Positions 15,106 to 23,188 of a stretch of DNA of 36,719 bases are shown piece after piece. Source of the DNA: Opitutia bacterium Tous-C1TDCM (GTDB lineage Bacteria; Verrucomicrobiota; Verrucomicrobiia; Opitutales; Opitutaceae). Position 1 is the stretch's first letter. Every line of letters starts with the position of its first letter. The stretch is from contig NEUS01000028.1 of NCBI GenBank assembly GCA_002288455.1, positions 1-36,719 on the forward strand. The letters are read 5' to 3'. Made by a program: the position numbers and the translations under genes. Below the pieces are notes generated by a model. The model saw only the letters and a program-made list of their open reading frames with translations. It did no database searches and was not told the DNA's origin.

Positions 15106-15480
15106 TCAGCTCTGGGGTTTGAGGGCCTGCAGCAAGGCTTGGAATTCGGGATTGGACTTCAGCAACTCGAGATCGGGGTCCTGCTGCATCCAGTCGAGAT
15201 CGGTGTAGCCGAGGTCCACGGCCTGGCGCAGGACGCGGAGGGCGTCGGCTTTGCGTTTCGAGAGGGCGAGACTGCAGGCGAGGTTGTAGTAGGCGGTGGC
15301 GTTGCGCGGTTGGAGCCGCACGAGGCGGCGGTCCATTTTCAGGCCGTCAGCGATACGCCCTTGGCGCGTGTAGAGGCCGCCCAGAATCTCGACCACCGCG
15401 GCGTAGCCGGCGTCGCGGCGCAGAATCGATTCGAAAAAGCGGATCTCGAATTCCGGATCCCGGGCTGCCTTCTTGGCCAT
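15106..15480 (-). CDS. Small TPR-repeat protein
   Basis: A 124-residue cytosolic protein with tetratricopeptide pattern: AAVVEILGGLYTRQGRIADGLKMDRRLVRLQP (about 28-58) and TAYYNLACSLALSKRKADALRVLRQAVDLGY (about 62-92), then the common TPR-end block WMQQDPDLELLKSNPEFQALL. TPR units make protein-protein contacts. The ATG at 15480 follows the stop of the Fur-family gene by 17 bases on the same strand, so the two are very likely one transcript. The longer in-frame ORF overlaps the fur coding region and is rejected. The partner is unknown. Confidence 0.85.
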   Translation of the reverse strand: MAKKAARDPEFEIRFFESILRRDAGYAAVVEILGGLYTRQGRIADGLKMDRRLVRLQPRNATAYYNLACSLALSKRKADALRVLRQAVDLGYTDLDWMQQDPDLELLKSNPEFQALLQALKPQS

Positions 15481-15497
15481 GGCGAAGGGGGCGAGGT

Positions 15498-15962
15498 TCA
15501 GCCCCGGCGCGGGCAAGTGCCCGTTTCGCGGAAACGGTTGCACTGCGCGCTGACCTGCAGGCGCTGGGTCACGGGCGTGAGCCCGAGCTTCGAGGAAACG
15601 GTGCTGCCGTACCAGGTCATGAACGGCGCGCTGATCTCGAAGATCTTGTCGCAATCAATGCACACGACCTGGGCGATCTGCGTGCTGTCGCCCTCGCGGT
15701 TGGGCCGGTAAAATTTTTCCCCGGAGCCGATGTCGACCTCGCGGAGCAGGGCGCTCTCGGTCATGATCGGCAAGGTGCGGTACACGGTGGCGCGGGAGAC
15801 GGAGTCGTCGACGGCGCGGGCGAAATCGAGCAGCTGTTCCGCGGTGAAGTGCTCGGGCTGGGCGAAGGCGGCGTCGAAGATGGCGAGCCGCTGGTTGGTC
15901 GCGCGCAACCCTTTCCGGGTCAGGAATCCTCGGAATTTTTCGCGGGCGGCCGATATGCTCAC
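15498..15962 (-). CDS. Fur-family transcriptional regulator with altered metal-site residues
   Basis: A 154-residue Fur/PerR/Zur-family DNA-binding protein. The winged helix is intact: [25 protein letters not shown] (H38), and the recognition region [19 protein letters not shown] (about 52-70). The structural zinc pair CIDC is at 101-104, with C141 and C150 near the C terminus, but the usual second CxxC reads CNRF, so its second Cys is missing. The His-rich motif normally just before CxxC (HHxHxxCxxC) reads [10 protein letters not shown], and the His expected before the last strand reads Gln (VTQRLQV). Metal sensing may therefore be changed or lost, or this may be normal for the lineage. The GTG at 15962 is used because the helix pattern begins there; a perfect TTGACA lies on the minus strand at 15998-15993 as a possible -35 box. 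It is divergent from priA. Confidence 0.85.
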   Translation of the reverse strand: MSISAAREKFRGFLTRKGLRATNQRLAIFDAAFAQPEHFTAEQLLDFARAVDDSVSRATVYRTLPIMTESALLREVDIGSGEKFYRPNREGDSTQIAQVVCIDCDKIFEISAPFMTWYGSTVSSKLGLTPVTQRLQVSAQCNRFRETGTCPRRG

Positions 15963-16028
15963 GGCGCGACTGTTCTCCGTGGCCGGCGGGGCTGTCAAGG
16001 GGCCGGTGCGCCGCGCCGCACGCGGGGA

Positions 16029-16064
16029 TTGCGGCGCGGGCGGCGGGGCCCGCACACTGCGGCG
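16029..16064 (+). promoter_or_regulatory. Possible promoter for a leaderless priA transcript
   Basis: TTGCGG (16029-16034) and CACACT (16053-16058) are 18 bases apart, and CACACT ends 6 bases before the priA ATG. An A at position 2 and T at position 6 of a -10 box, 6-7 bases before a start codon, is the usual geometry of leaderless promoters. The same GCACACTGCG word stands 7 bases before the ATG at 28420. Speculative. Confidence 0.3.
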
Positions 16065-18302
16065 ATGATCGTCGGAGTCCATCCGCTGGCCGGTTTCGAC
16101 AAGGTCCTGCACTACCGCGTGCCGGAGCACCTGCGCGCGACCGTCGGCGTCGGTTCGCTGGTGCGCGTGCCGATCGTGAACGGGTTGAAACTCGGGATCG
16201 TCGGGGTCGAGGGCCCGCCGGCGGATTTTCCGGTGGAGCGGCTGAAGTCGGTGGTGCAGGTCGTGTACCCGTTTCCGGCGCTGCCGCCGGACCTGCTGGC
16301 GCTCGCGCGCTGGATGGCGGGCTACTATGCGTGCGGGCTCGACACGATCATCGAGACGATGATTCCGGCGCCGGTGCGGCGCGGGGCGGCGTTGAAACAG
16401 GAGAAACAGCTCGTGGTGGCGCAGCGGCTGGCGCCCGGGGAACTCGCGCAGCTGGAAAAACGCGCGCCGGCGCAGGCGAAGCTTTACCGGCTGCTCGAGC
16501 AGCAGATCCGGCCGTTGCCCAAGGCGCTCGTGCTGGCGCGGCTGAAAATCACCGCGGCGGTGGCGGCCGGGCTCGTGAAGCGCGGGACGATCCGCGAGGA
16601 GTCGCAGCGGATCGAGCGGATCGCCTACGCGGACGACCGCGATGCGGGCGAGTTGGTGGCGGCGCAGCCGCACCGGCTGAATCCGGAGCAGCAGACGGCG
16701 GTCGACGCCCTGACGGCGCAATTGGCGGAGCGGAAATTCGGGGTGACGCTGTTGCTGGGCGTGACGGGTTCGGGGAAGACGGAGGTCTATTTGCGGGCGA
16801 TCGCGACGGCGCTGGCGGACGGCGGCGGGATCGCGCTGCTGGTGCCGGAAGTGGCGCTCACGCCGCAGACGGTGGCGCGGTTGCGTTCGCGGCTCGAGGC
16901 GATCGCGCCGGGGCTGCGCTGCGTCGTCTGGCACAGCCACCTGAGCGAAGGCGAACGGCTCGACGGCTGGCTCGCGCTGGCGACCGGCGAGGCGCGCGTG
17001 GTGGTGGGGGCGCGGTCGGCGATTTTCGCGCCGGTGCCGAATCTCAAGCTCGTGATCGTGGACGAGGAGCACGAGCCGGCGTACAAGCAGGACGAGACGC
17101 CGCGCTACCACGGCCGCGACGTCGCGGTGATGCGGGCGAAACTGGCGGGGGCGGTCTGCCTGCTGGGATCGGCGACGCCGTCGCTGGAAAGTTTCACCAA
17201 CGTCGAGTCCGGCAAGTACCGGCTGCTGCAATTGACGCAGCGGGTGGATGCGCGGCAGCTGCCGTTCATCGACGTGGTCGACATGCGGATCGAGGCGATG
17301 AAGCAGCGGACGCTGCCCTCGCTTTCCGGCCGGCTGGTGCGGGCGATGCAGGACCGCTTCGCGAAACGGGAGCAGACGATCCTGTTCATCAACCGCCGCG
17401 GGTATTCGTCGTCGATGCTGTGCACGTCGTGCGGGCACACGGAGGAGTGCGCGCATTGCAGCATCACGCTGACCTACCACCGGTCGGACGAGATGCTGCG
17501 CTGCCATCTGTGCGGGGCGGAGCGGCCGGCGCCGGCGCGCTGCCCGAAGTGCGCGGCGCCGGACATCCGGTGGCGCGGGCTGGGCACGCAGCGGGTGGAG
17601 GAGGCGGTGCGGCGGGTCGTGCCGCGGGCGCGCATCGAGCGGATGGATACGGACACGATGGCGAAGAAGAACCGTTTCCGGGAGGTGCTGGCGGATTTCC
17701 GTTCCGGCAAGATCGACGTGCTCGTCGGCACGCAGATGATCGGCAAGGGCCTGGATTTCCCGAACGTCACGCTGGTGGGCCTGGTCGATGCGGACATCTC
17801 GATGCACGTCCCGGATTTCCGGGCGAGCGAGCGCACCTTCCAATTGCTGGTACAGGTGGCGGGGCGGGCGGGGCGGGGCGACCGGGCGGGCGAGGTGATC
17901 GTGCAGACGTTCACGCCGCAGGCGGAGCCGATCCAGTTTTCGCGGCACGCGGATTTCGCGGGGTTCGCGGCGTCGGAATTGAAGCTGCGGCGTGATTTCA
18001 AGTATCCGCCGTACCGCCATCTCATCCACCACTTGTTCCGCGGGCCCAATCCGGAGAAACTGAAATTCTTCGCGGAGCAATGGGCGCGGCTGGTCGAGAA
18101 AACGTTCGGCGACCGCGTGGAATTGCGCGGGCCGGCGGCGTCGCCGATCGAGAAGATCAAGGACGAGTACCGCTGGCAGCTGTGGTACTTCACGAACTCG
18201 GTGACGAAGGTGGTGCCGGAGTTGGCGCGGCTGCGGGCGGAGTTCGCCTGGCCGGACGATCTCACGCAGGTGCTCGACGTGGATCCGGTGAATCTGAGCT
18301 GA
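16065..18302 (+). CDS. priA: Primosomal protein N' (replication restart helicase PriA)
   Basis: A 745-residue superfamily 2 DNA helicase that recognises stalled forks and reloads the replicative helicase. The N-terminal 3'-end binding domain starts [20 protein letters not shown] and includes [16 protein letters not shown]. Motif I is [13 protein letters not shown] (about 231-242), the DEEH box is [23 protein letters not shown], and motif III is [11 protein letters not shown]. The eight zinc cysteines of PriA are all present, in [14 protein letters not shown] and LRCHLCG ... CPKC. C-terminal helicase motifs follow ([32 protein letters not shown]). Length and order are normal and all key residues seem intact. 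The start at 16065 begins exactly with the family N terminus. The gene is divergent from the Fur-family gene with 102 bases between them. Confidence 0.96.
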   Translation: MIVGVHPLAGFDKVLHYRVPEHLRATVGVGSLVRVPIVNGLKLGIVGVEGPPADFPVERLKSVVQVVYPFPALPPDLLALARWMAGYYACGLDTIIETMIPAPVRRGAALKQEKQLVVAQRLAPGELAQLEKRAPAQAKLYRLLEQQIRPLPKALVLARLKITAAVAAGLVKRGTIREESQRIERIAYADDRDAGELVAAQPHRLNPEQQTAVDALTAQLAERKFGVTLLLGVTGSGKTEVYLRAIATALADGGGIALLVPEVALTPQTVARLRSRLEAIAPGLRCVVWHSHLSEGERLDGWLALATGEARVVVGARSAIFAPVPNLKLVIVDEEHEPAYKQDETPRYHGRDVAVMRAKLAGAVCLLGSATPSLESFTNVESGKYRLLQLTQRVDARQLPFIDVVDMRIEAMKQRTLPSLSGRLVRAMQDRFAKREQTILFINRRGYSSSMLCTSCGHTEECAHCSITLTYHRSDEMLRCHLCGAERPAPARCPKCAAPDIRWRGLGTQRVEEAVRRVVPRARIERMDTDTMAKKNRFREVLADFRSGKIDVLVGTQMIGKGLDFPNVTLVGLVDADISMHVPDFRASERTFQLLVQVAGRAGRGDRAGEVIVQTFTPQAEPIQFSRHADFAGFAASELKLRRDFKYPPYRHLIHHLFRGPNPEKLKFFAEQWARLVEKTFGDRVELRGPAASPIEKIKDEYRWQLWYFTNSVTKVVPELARLRAEFAWPDDLTQVLDVDPVNLS

Positions 18303-18315
18303 GGGGAAACGGGCG

Positions 18316-18362
18316 GGTTGAAAGTTGAAAGGTGAAGGTTGAAAGACCGGAATCGATCCGGG
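18316..18362 (+). repeat. TTGAAAG tandem repeat ending in ATCGATCCGG
   Basis: GGGTTGAAAGTTGAAAGGTG is continued by AAGGTTGAAAG and ACCGGAATCGATCCGG. These are TTGAAAG units of 7-8 bases closing with the ATCGATCCG word of the dispersed family. It lies 14 bases after the priA stop. Confidence 0.75.
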
Positions 18363-18781
18363 GCACCGAAACGTTGCTGCAGCACGCACCCTGGGGAACC
18401 GGACGGGTGTGCCCTGCCTTAACGATCACGCACTTTCCGCGGCATGATACCAACCGACCCAGACTTTCGGACCGTAACCACAGATGCCACAGATGGGCAC
18501 GGATGAGGCATGCAGGATCCGTGAGTTTCCGTGAAATCCGTGGGCAAAAATTCCGGGCCATAACGTCCAGAATCTTGGTGACGCGGGTATCTGTTCGGCC
18601 GGGGAAAGGAGCGGGGTGAAGGTGGGAGGGCCGAGCCGCTGTGACGCGCGGCGCCGGCCAAGAAGTGCGCAAAGCCGGCCAATTTGTGCGGCCGGTTGAG
18701 GTTCAAGGCGGGCGGGGGCGGCCCGATCTTTGGGGAGGCGCGACCCCGCGCGTGATTCCCTATTTTCGTCCGAGGCCCCGC
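18363..18781. repeat. Long intergenic stretch with an AACCACAGAT...ATCCGTGG repeat
   Basis: AACCACAGATGCCACAGATG (18476-18495) is followed by GGCACGGAT and then by two ATCCGTG words (18517-18523 and 18536-18542), so the outer parts are inverted relative to each other. This is the clearest copy in the window of a CACAGAT/CACGGAT repeat also glimpsed at 3700-3836 and 5022-5056. Elsewhere in this stretch I see no gene, terminator or RNA. In-frame sequence from 18641 to 18781 upstream of the chemoreceptor start is not typical coding sequence. Confidence 0.6.
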
Positions 18782-19855
18782 ATGAACCCCACGCTGCCAT
18801 GGTCGGGAACGACCCCTCCCGCCGGAGCGCTGCTTAGCCATAGGCGAGGCGGCGGCGTCCGATCGGCGGGGCGCGATGCGGCCGATGCCATCGGGCCCGC
18901 AGCGACGCGGTCGGATTCGGCCGAAGAGAACCGCGCGTGGTTCGGGCCGGGATTGGCGGGTCTGGCGGGTCTGGCGGTGCTGGGGGCGCTGCCGGCGCTG
19001 GCGACGTTCGCGGGCGCCCTGGGGCCCGTCGTTGCGTGGGTGACCGGGGCGGGCGTGCCGGCGGGGGCGGCCGGGCTGTATGTCGGAATGCGGATACGGC
19101 AACGGCGGGCGCGGGCCGCGGCGGCGGACCGGAGCCGGCGGCTCGGCGGCGGGGCGGACGCAGTGGCGCGGGAAAGCGCCGCGGGCGCGGCGACGGCCGG
19201 CCGGCAGGCGGCGGCCTTGGGCGAGGCGAACCGGGCTTTGGCGGATTTGGCGGAGCAACTGCGGCGGAATGCGGAAGCGACGCGGGCCGCGAGCGATCTG
19301 GCGGCGCAGACCAAGGAGGCGGTGGAACGCGGCGTGAACGACATGCACGCGATCGGCACCGCAATCGAAACGCTTTCGGCCGGCAGCGGGGAGATCGCGA
19401 AGATTCTGCAGACGATCGACCGGATCGCGTTCCAGACCAATTTGCTCGCGTTGAACGCCTCGGTCGAGGCGGCGCGGGCCGGGGAAGCCGGGGCGGGCTT
19501 TGCGGTGGTCGCGGGCGAAGTGCGTTCGCTGGCGCAGGACGCGGCGGCGGCCTCGCGGGAATCGAGCGCCAAGATCGACGATGCGATCAACTGGATCGGC
19601 CAATGCGAATTGCTGAAGACGGAGGTCGTCGGGACCCTGGGCTCGATCGCCGGGCGGGCCGGCGAACTGACGACGGTGGTCGCGGCGATGACGGCGTCGG
19701 CGCAGGCCCGGGCGGAACAGACCGCGAGTTGCGAAGCGGCTTTGCGGGAAGCGGAACAGGCGAGCCGGGCGGGCGCGGAGGAGGCGGAGCGGACGATCCG
19801 GGCCGCGGAGGAATTGCAGGCGGCGTGCGCCCGCGGGGCGGCGGTGGGGGAGTAG
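18782..19855 (+). CDS. Methyl-accepting chemotaxis-type signalling protein without a periplasmic sensor domain
   Basis: A 357-residue protein. After a disordered, basic N terminus come two closely spaced hydrophobic helices (about 55-75 and 80-105), with only a few residues between them, so there is no room for an extracellular ligand domain. The rest is a cytoplasmic coiled coil with the highly conserved hairpin tip [20 protein letters not shown] and [20 protein letters not shown], which binds CheA and CheW. The C-terminal stretch is a long Ala/Glu helix. The ATG at 18782 is preferred; an in-frame start at 18641 would add 47 residues without similarity to anything. A convergent bacteriohemerythrin gene follows; in other bacteria hemerythrins are fused to chemoreceptors as oxygen sensors, so a functional pairing is possible but only inferred. 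No other chemotaxis genes are in the window. Confidence 0.83.
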   Translation: MNPTLPWSGTTPPAGALLSHRRGGGVRSAGRDAADAIGPAATRSDSAEENRAWFGPGLAGLAGLAVLGALPALATFAGALGPVVAWVTGAGVPAGAAGLYVGMRIRQRRARAAAADRSRRLGGGADAVARESAAGAATAGRQAAALGEANRALADLAEQLRRNAEATRAASDLAAQTKEAVERGVNDMHAIGTAIETLSAGSGEIAKILQTIDRIAFQTNLLALNASVEAARAGEAGAGFAVVAGEVRSLAQDAAAASRESSAKIDDAINWIGQCELLKTEVVGTLGSIAGRAGELTTVVAAMTASAQARAEQTASCEAALREAEQASRAGAEEAERTIRAAEELQAACARGAAVGE

Positions 19856-19931
19856 AGTCGGGCGGGCCGACGCGCCCGGCGTTGGCCGGAAGGAAGACGG
19901 GAGTGCGGCCGCGGCTGATCCGGGTGGGCGC

Positions 19932-19959
19932 AAAAGAGGCGCGGCGTGAACCGCGCCTC
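19932..19959 (-). terminator. Terminator of the bacteriohemerythrin gene
   Basis: GAGGCGCGG (19936-19944) and CCGCGCCTC (19951-19959) form a perfect 9-base stem with a 6-base loop; on the minus strand TTTT follows (complement of 19932-19935). It lies 24 bases past the minus-strand stop at 19984. Its short U-run makes it moderate in strength. Confidence 0.75.
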
Positions 19960-19983
19960 GTCGCCGATTTGGCCGGGCCGGGT

Positions 19984-20379
19984 TCAGGTTTTGCAGGCCT
20001 TCAGCTGGATATCCACGGAAAGGATATGGCTGCGGATCCAGTCGGCGGCGACGGTCTGCAGGTTGCGCAGCAATTCGGGTTTCGGGCCCTCGAGGACGTA
20101 GCGGCCTTTGAATTTGGCGAACACGTCGAGGAAGGCGGCGTGGGCCTGCTTGTTCTTCTCGTGCATCGGGCAGCGGGCTTTCTCCATGCAGCCCTCTTCG
20201 AAGCGGAAGTGGGTCGTGACGTAGGAGCCGAGAAAGTTGAGCAGTTCGTCGCAGACGGCCTTGGACGGGGGCGGGCCGGCGAGCAGGGTTTCGAGGCGGT
20301 TGATCTTGTCGATCAGCATCCGGTGTTGGGTATCGACCAGGGCGTTGCCGGTCGCGAATTGTTCACTCCAGGTCAGCAT
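19984..20379 (-). CDS. Bacteriohemerythrin
   Basis: A 131-residue cytosolic non-heme diiron oxygen-binding protein. It begins LTWSEQFATGNALVDTQHRM, the standard opening of the family (W-x-x-x-x-x-x-G-x-x-x-x-D-x-Q-H-x-x-L), with iron ligand H19. Further ligands are H57 and E61 in THFRFEEGC, H80 in KQAHAAFLDVF, and H118 and D123 in WIRSHILSVD. The second helix normally shows HxxxH before the Phe; here the residue four before H80 is Asn 76, with a His only at 73 (PMHEKNKQAH), so one iron ligand may be moved or lost. Hemerythrins store or sense oxygen or carry it to oxidases. The gene has its own terminator and stands between a chemoreceptor-like gene and a MacB-type permease. Confidence 0.9.
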   Translation of the reverse strand: MLTWSEQFATGNALVDTQHRMLIDKINRLETLLAGPPPSKAVCDELLNFLGSYVTTHFRFEEGCMEKARCPMHEKNKQAHAAFLDVFAKFKGRYVLEGPKPELLRNLQTVAADWIRSHILSVDIQLKACKT

Positions 20380-20506
20380 GACAGGGCGGGGTTGATGGTT
20401 GCCGGCCGGTGCCGCGGCGACGGCCGCGGAGCCGGTGCACCCTTCATCGGCACGCGGCGGCGGCGGTGCAGCGCGACGGTGCGAAAGTAGCGCCGCGACC
20501 GGGCGG

Positions 20507-21748
20507 TCAATCCGTGCGCAGGGCCTCGACCGGACTGAGCAGGGAGGCGCGGATCGCGGGGTAGAGGCCGGCGAGCACGCCGATGAGGGCGCTGCTGGCG
20601 ATGCCGATGGCGAGGGCGCCGAGGGAAAGTTCGGGGCGGTTGGCGTCGACGACAAAGCGCTGCAGGACCATAATCAGGCCGATGCTGGCGACGACGCCGG
20701 CGAGGCCGCCGGCCAAGGCGAGGGTGAGGGATTCGGCGAGGATCTGGACGAGGATGTTGATGCGTTTGGCGCCGAGGGCGCGGCGGACGCCGATCTCGCG
20801 CACGCGTTCGCTGATGGAGGCGAGCATGACGTTCATGATGCCGACGCCGCCGACGATGAGACCGATGACGGCGACGCCGCCGAGCGAGATGTAGTAGCTC
20901 TGGCGCTGTTTCTCGAAGCTCTGGAGCAGGTCCTCGCGGGTTTCGAGGCGGATGTCCTGGATGCCGCGGTGGGTGTGGGTGAGGACGTTGAGCAATTGGT
21001 CCTGCGCCTGCGGCATCTCCGCGATGTCGGCGAGCTGCACGTGGATGACGTCGACGTTTTCGTCGATGCGGTACAGGGTCTGCGCCGTGGTGAGCGGGAT
21101 GAAGACGGCGTAGTTTTTCTGGCTGACGCGGCCGCCGCCGGAGCCGGAGGCGCCGAGCCGGTAGTCCTTGAGCACGCCGACGACGGTGAACGGCTGGCCG
21201 TTGATGGTGATGACGCGGCCGACGGGATCGAGGCCGCGGAGAAACAGGGAGGCGGCGATGTCGGCGCCGAGGACGACGACCTGGGTCTGGAGCTCGAGAT
21301 CGAGGTCGCCGATGAGCCGGCCGGTTGCGACCTCGAAGCGATCCATCACGAAGGTCTCGGGCAGGACGCCGCGGACGGCCTGGCCGGTGGCGCGGCCCTG
21401 GAAGTAGAGGCGGGCGCCGCCGGGAATCGCGACCTCGGCGGTGACGCGACGGGCGAGCGGGACGGCGCGGCGGATGGCGTCGACATCCTTGAGGGTGCGG
21501 CCGGGCGAGAGGGCGGCGCGCTCGCGCTGGTATTCGGGCGGCGGCTTGGCGTGGATGGTGATGCGTTCGATGCCGCCGGTCTCGTAGATCATCGTTTCCC
21601 AGCCGCGGAGCAGACCCTTGACGACGCCGAGCATGCCGACGAGGGCGGCGGCGCCGAGGACGATGCCGAACAGCGTGAGGAAGGAGCGAAGCTTGTGCGC
21701 GAGGACTTCGCGCCAGCCGCTCGAGATGCCCATGAACAGCAGGCGCAT
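20507..21748 (-). CDS. MacB/FtsX-type ABC transporter permease
   Basis: A 413-residue inner-membrane protein. It has a first membrane helix at about 22-45 (SFLTLFGIVLGAAALVGMLG), a long periplasmic MacB_PCD domain (about 50-280) including VVVLGADIAASLF and VVGVLKDY, then three C-terminal helices of the FtsX fold (about 288-410), including GGVGIMNVMLASISERVREIGVRRALGA, the coupling segment that touches the ATPase, and ending LLSPVEALRTD. This is the permease type of macrolide, lipoprotein or peptide exporters that work by mechanotransmission. The ATPase, fused in true MacB, is not in this protein and not beside it. It is translated from the same transcript as the membrane fusion protein upstream (8-base gap). 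Confidence 0.92.
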   Translation of the reverse strand: MRLLFMGISSGWREVLAHKLRSFLTLFGIVLGAAALVGMLGVVKGLLRGWETMIYETGGIERITIHAKPPPEYQRERAALSPGRTLKDVDAIRRAVPLARRVTAEVAIPGGARLYFQGRATGQAVRGVLPETFVMDRFEVATGRLIGDLDLELQTQVVVLGADIAASLFLRGLDPVGRVITINGQPFTVVGVLKDYRLGASGSGGGRVSQKNYAVFIPLTTAQTLYRIDENVDVIHVQLADIAEMPQAQDQLLNVLTHTHRGIQDIRLETREDLLQSFEKQRQSYYISLGGVAVIGLIVGGVGIMNVMLASISERVREIGVRRALGAKRINILVQILAESLTLALAGGLAGVVASIGLIMVLQRFVVDANRPELSLGALAIGIASSALIGVLAGLYPAIRASLLSPVEALRTD

Positions 21749-21756
21749 CGCGGGCC

Positions 21757-23010
21757 TCAGCTGCGGACGGGCGGGGCCGCCGGCTTGGAGTTGTCGCCGC
21801 CGGCCGGGGCGGGGCCGGGATCGGTGGACTTGGTTTTGTTCGAACGTGGCTTGACGGCGGGGAGGGCGGCGGCGACGGGCAGTTCGCCTTCAAATTCGAG
21901 GGGCCGGCTGCGGGCGACCTCGTCGCCGATCTTCAAGCCGGAGACGATCTGGATGTAGCGGGTGTCGGCGATGCCGATTTCGACTTCGTGGACGGCGAAG
22001 GTTTCACCTTTCTTGATGAAGACGTAGCGCGCGGATTCGGCGGTGGAGAAGACGGCGTTGAGCGGCACGGCGGGGGCGTCCTCGACGCGGGCCAGGGTGA
22101 ACATGACGGTGGCGGACATGCCGGGCCGGAGGCGTTCGTCGGGTTCCTCGAGGATCACGTCGACGGGAAAAACGCGGGTGCGGTCGGAACTGCTTTCGAG
22201 GGCGCTGGTGGCGATGCGTTTGACGACGCCGGCGATCAGGACGCTGCGCATGGAATCGACGCGGACGCGGGCGACGTCGGCCAGCTTGATGCGCGCGACG
22301 TCGATCTCGTTGATGTTGGTGCGGACCATGAGCTGGCTGAGGTCGGCGACCTCGCCGAGCAGGGTCCCGCCGTTCTGGGCGGCGGCGCCGGTGATGACCT
22401 GGCCCTCGGTGAGGTCGCGGAGCAGGAGGGTGCCGTCGTGCGGGGCGCGGATGACGGTCTTGGCGAGTTTGTCGCGGAGGTTGGCGGCGCGGGCCTCGGC
22501 GATGGCGGCGTCGTTTTCGGCGAGCGAGTAGGTGATGCGGGAATCCTCGAAATCCTTGAGGGTGACGACGCCCCGTTTCTGGAGTTCGAGGAGCCGCTCG
22601 TGGTCGCGGCGGGCGCGCTGGGCGCGGAGTTTGGCGGCCTCGATGCTGCGTTCGATCTCGGTGATCTGGGTGAGGAGGTCCTGCTGGTCGAGGCGGAGGA
22701 TCTCGTCGCTGCGTTTCACGCGCTGGCCGTCGACGGCGAGGATCTTGACGATGCGGCCGTTGATTTCGGAGCGGAGCTCGGTGGAAAACACGGCGCGGAG
22801 CCGGCCGACGGCGACGATCTCCTCGGCGATGGTGGCGGTGCGGACCTTGGTGACGGCGACCTTTTCCACGCGCTTGGTGCCGAAGAGCCCGGGGCTGATC
22901 TGGACCCACAGCTTGTAACCTCCCCAACCGAGGCCGCCGAGCAGGACAAGGGTGACGACGGTACGCAGGAGCGGCTTGGGCCGGCGGGCGGCGAGGGCGG
23001 ACGGGGGCAT
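21757..23010 (-). CDS. Membrane fusion (adaptor) protein of a MacA/HlyD-type exporter
   Basis: A 417-residue periplasmic adaptor. One membrane helix near the N terminus (LLRTVVTLVLLGGLGWGGYK, about 14-33) anchors it. The biotinyl-lipoyl-like half-motifs (IVAVGRLRAVFSTELRSEI, VKILAVDGQRVKRSDEILRLD) flank an alpha-hairpin (about 105-185, with an EAKLRAQRARRDHERLLEL coil), and the beta-barrel domain follows (RTNINEIDVARIKLADVARV, RLRPGMSATVMF). This is standard MacA architecture. Together with the permease it should form an efflux or export complex, needing an outer-membrane factor and an ATPase from elsewhere. The ATG at 23010 (MPPSALA) is chosen over an upstream start because the extra 60 residues are not family-like. 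A Pro/Ala-rich tail of about 40 residues ends the protein. Divergent from mpl. Confidence 0.92.
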   Translation of the reverse strand: MPPSALAARRPKPLLRTVVTLVLLGGLGWGGYKLWVQISPGLFGTKRVEKVAVTKVRTATIAEEIVAVGRLRAVFSTELRSEINGRIVKILAVDGQRVKRSDEILRLDQQDLLTQITEIERSIEAAKLRAQRARRDHERLLELQKRGVVTLKDFEDSRITYSLAENDAAIAEARAANLRDKLAKTVIRAPHDGTLLLRDLTEGQVITGAAAQNGGTLLGEVADLSQLMVRTNINEIDVARIKLADVARVRVDSMRSVLIAGVVKRIATSALESSSDRTRVFPVDVILEEPDERLRPGMSATVMFTLARVEDAPAVPLNAVFSTAESARYVFIKKGETFAVHEVEIGIADTRYIQIVSGLKIGDEVARSRPLEFEGELPVAAALPAVKPRSNKTKSTDPGPAPAGGDNSKPAAPPVRS

Positions 23011-23188
23011 GGAAAAGGGGTGGACGAACCGGAACGGTTTTGGAAACACGCGGGAGCACGCCGGCGCGAGCAGAAAACCGCGGTCGCCAGTCACTCTTCG
23101 GTTACCGGCGCGGCCCGTTGCCGGAACCGGGACCGCATTCCGCGCTCGCCGCCCGCGCGGCGGTACCCACGATCCGCGGGCGCGACGC

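Noticed and set aside
15498-18389. A 963-codon minus-strand frame joined to the Fur-family gene
   Set aside because: All but the last 154 residues lie opposite priA and are Arg/Pro-rich shadow; the GTG at 15962 gives a normal Fur length.
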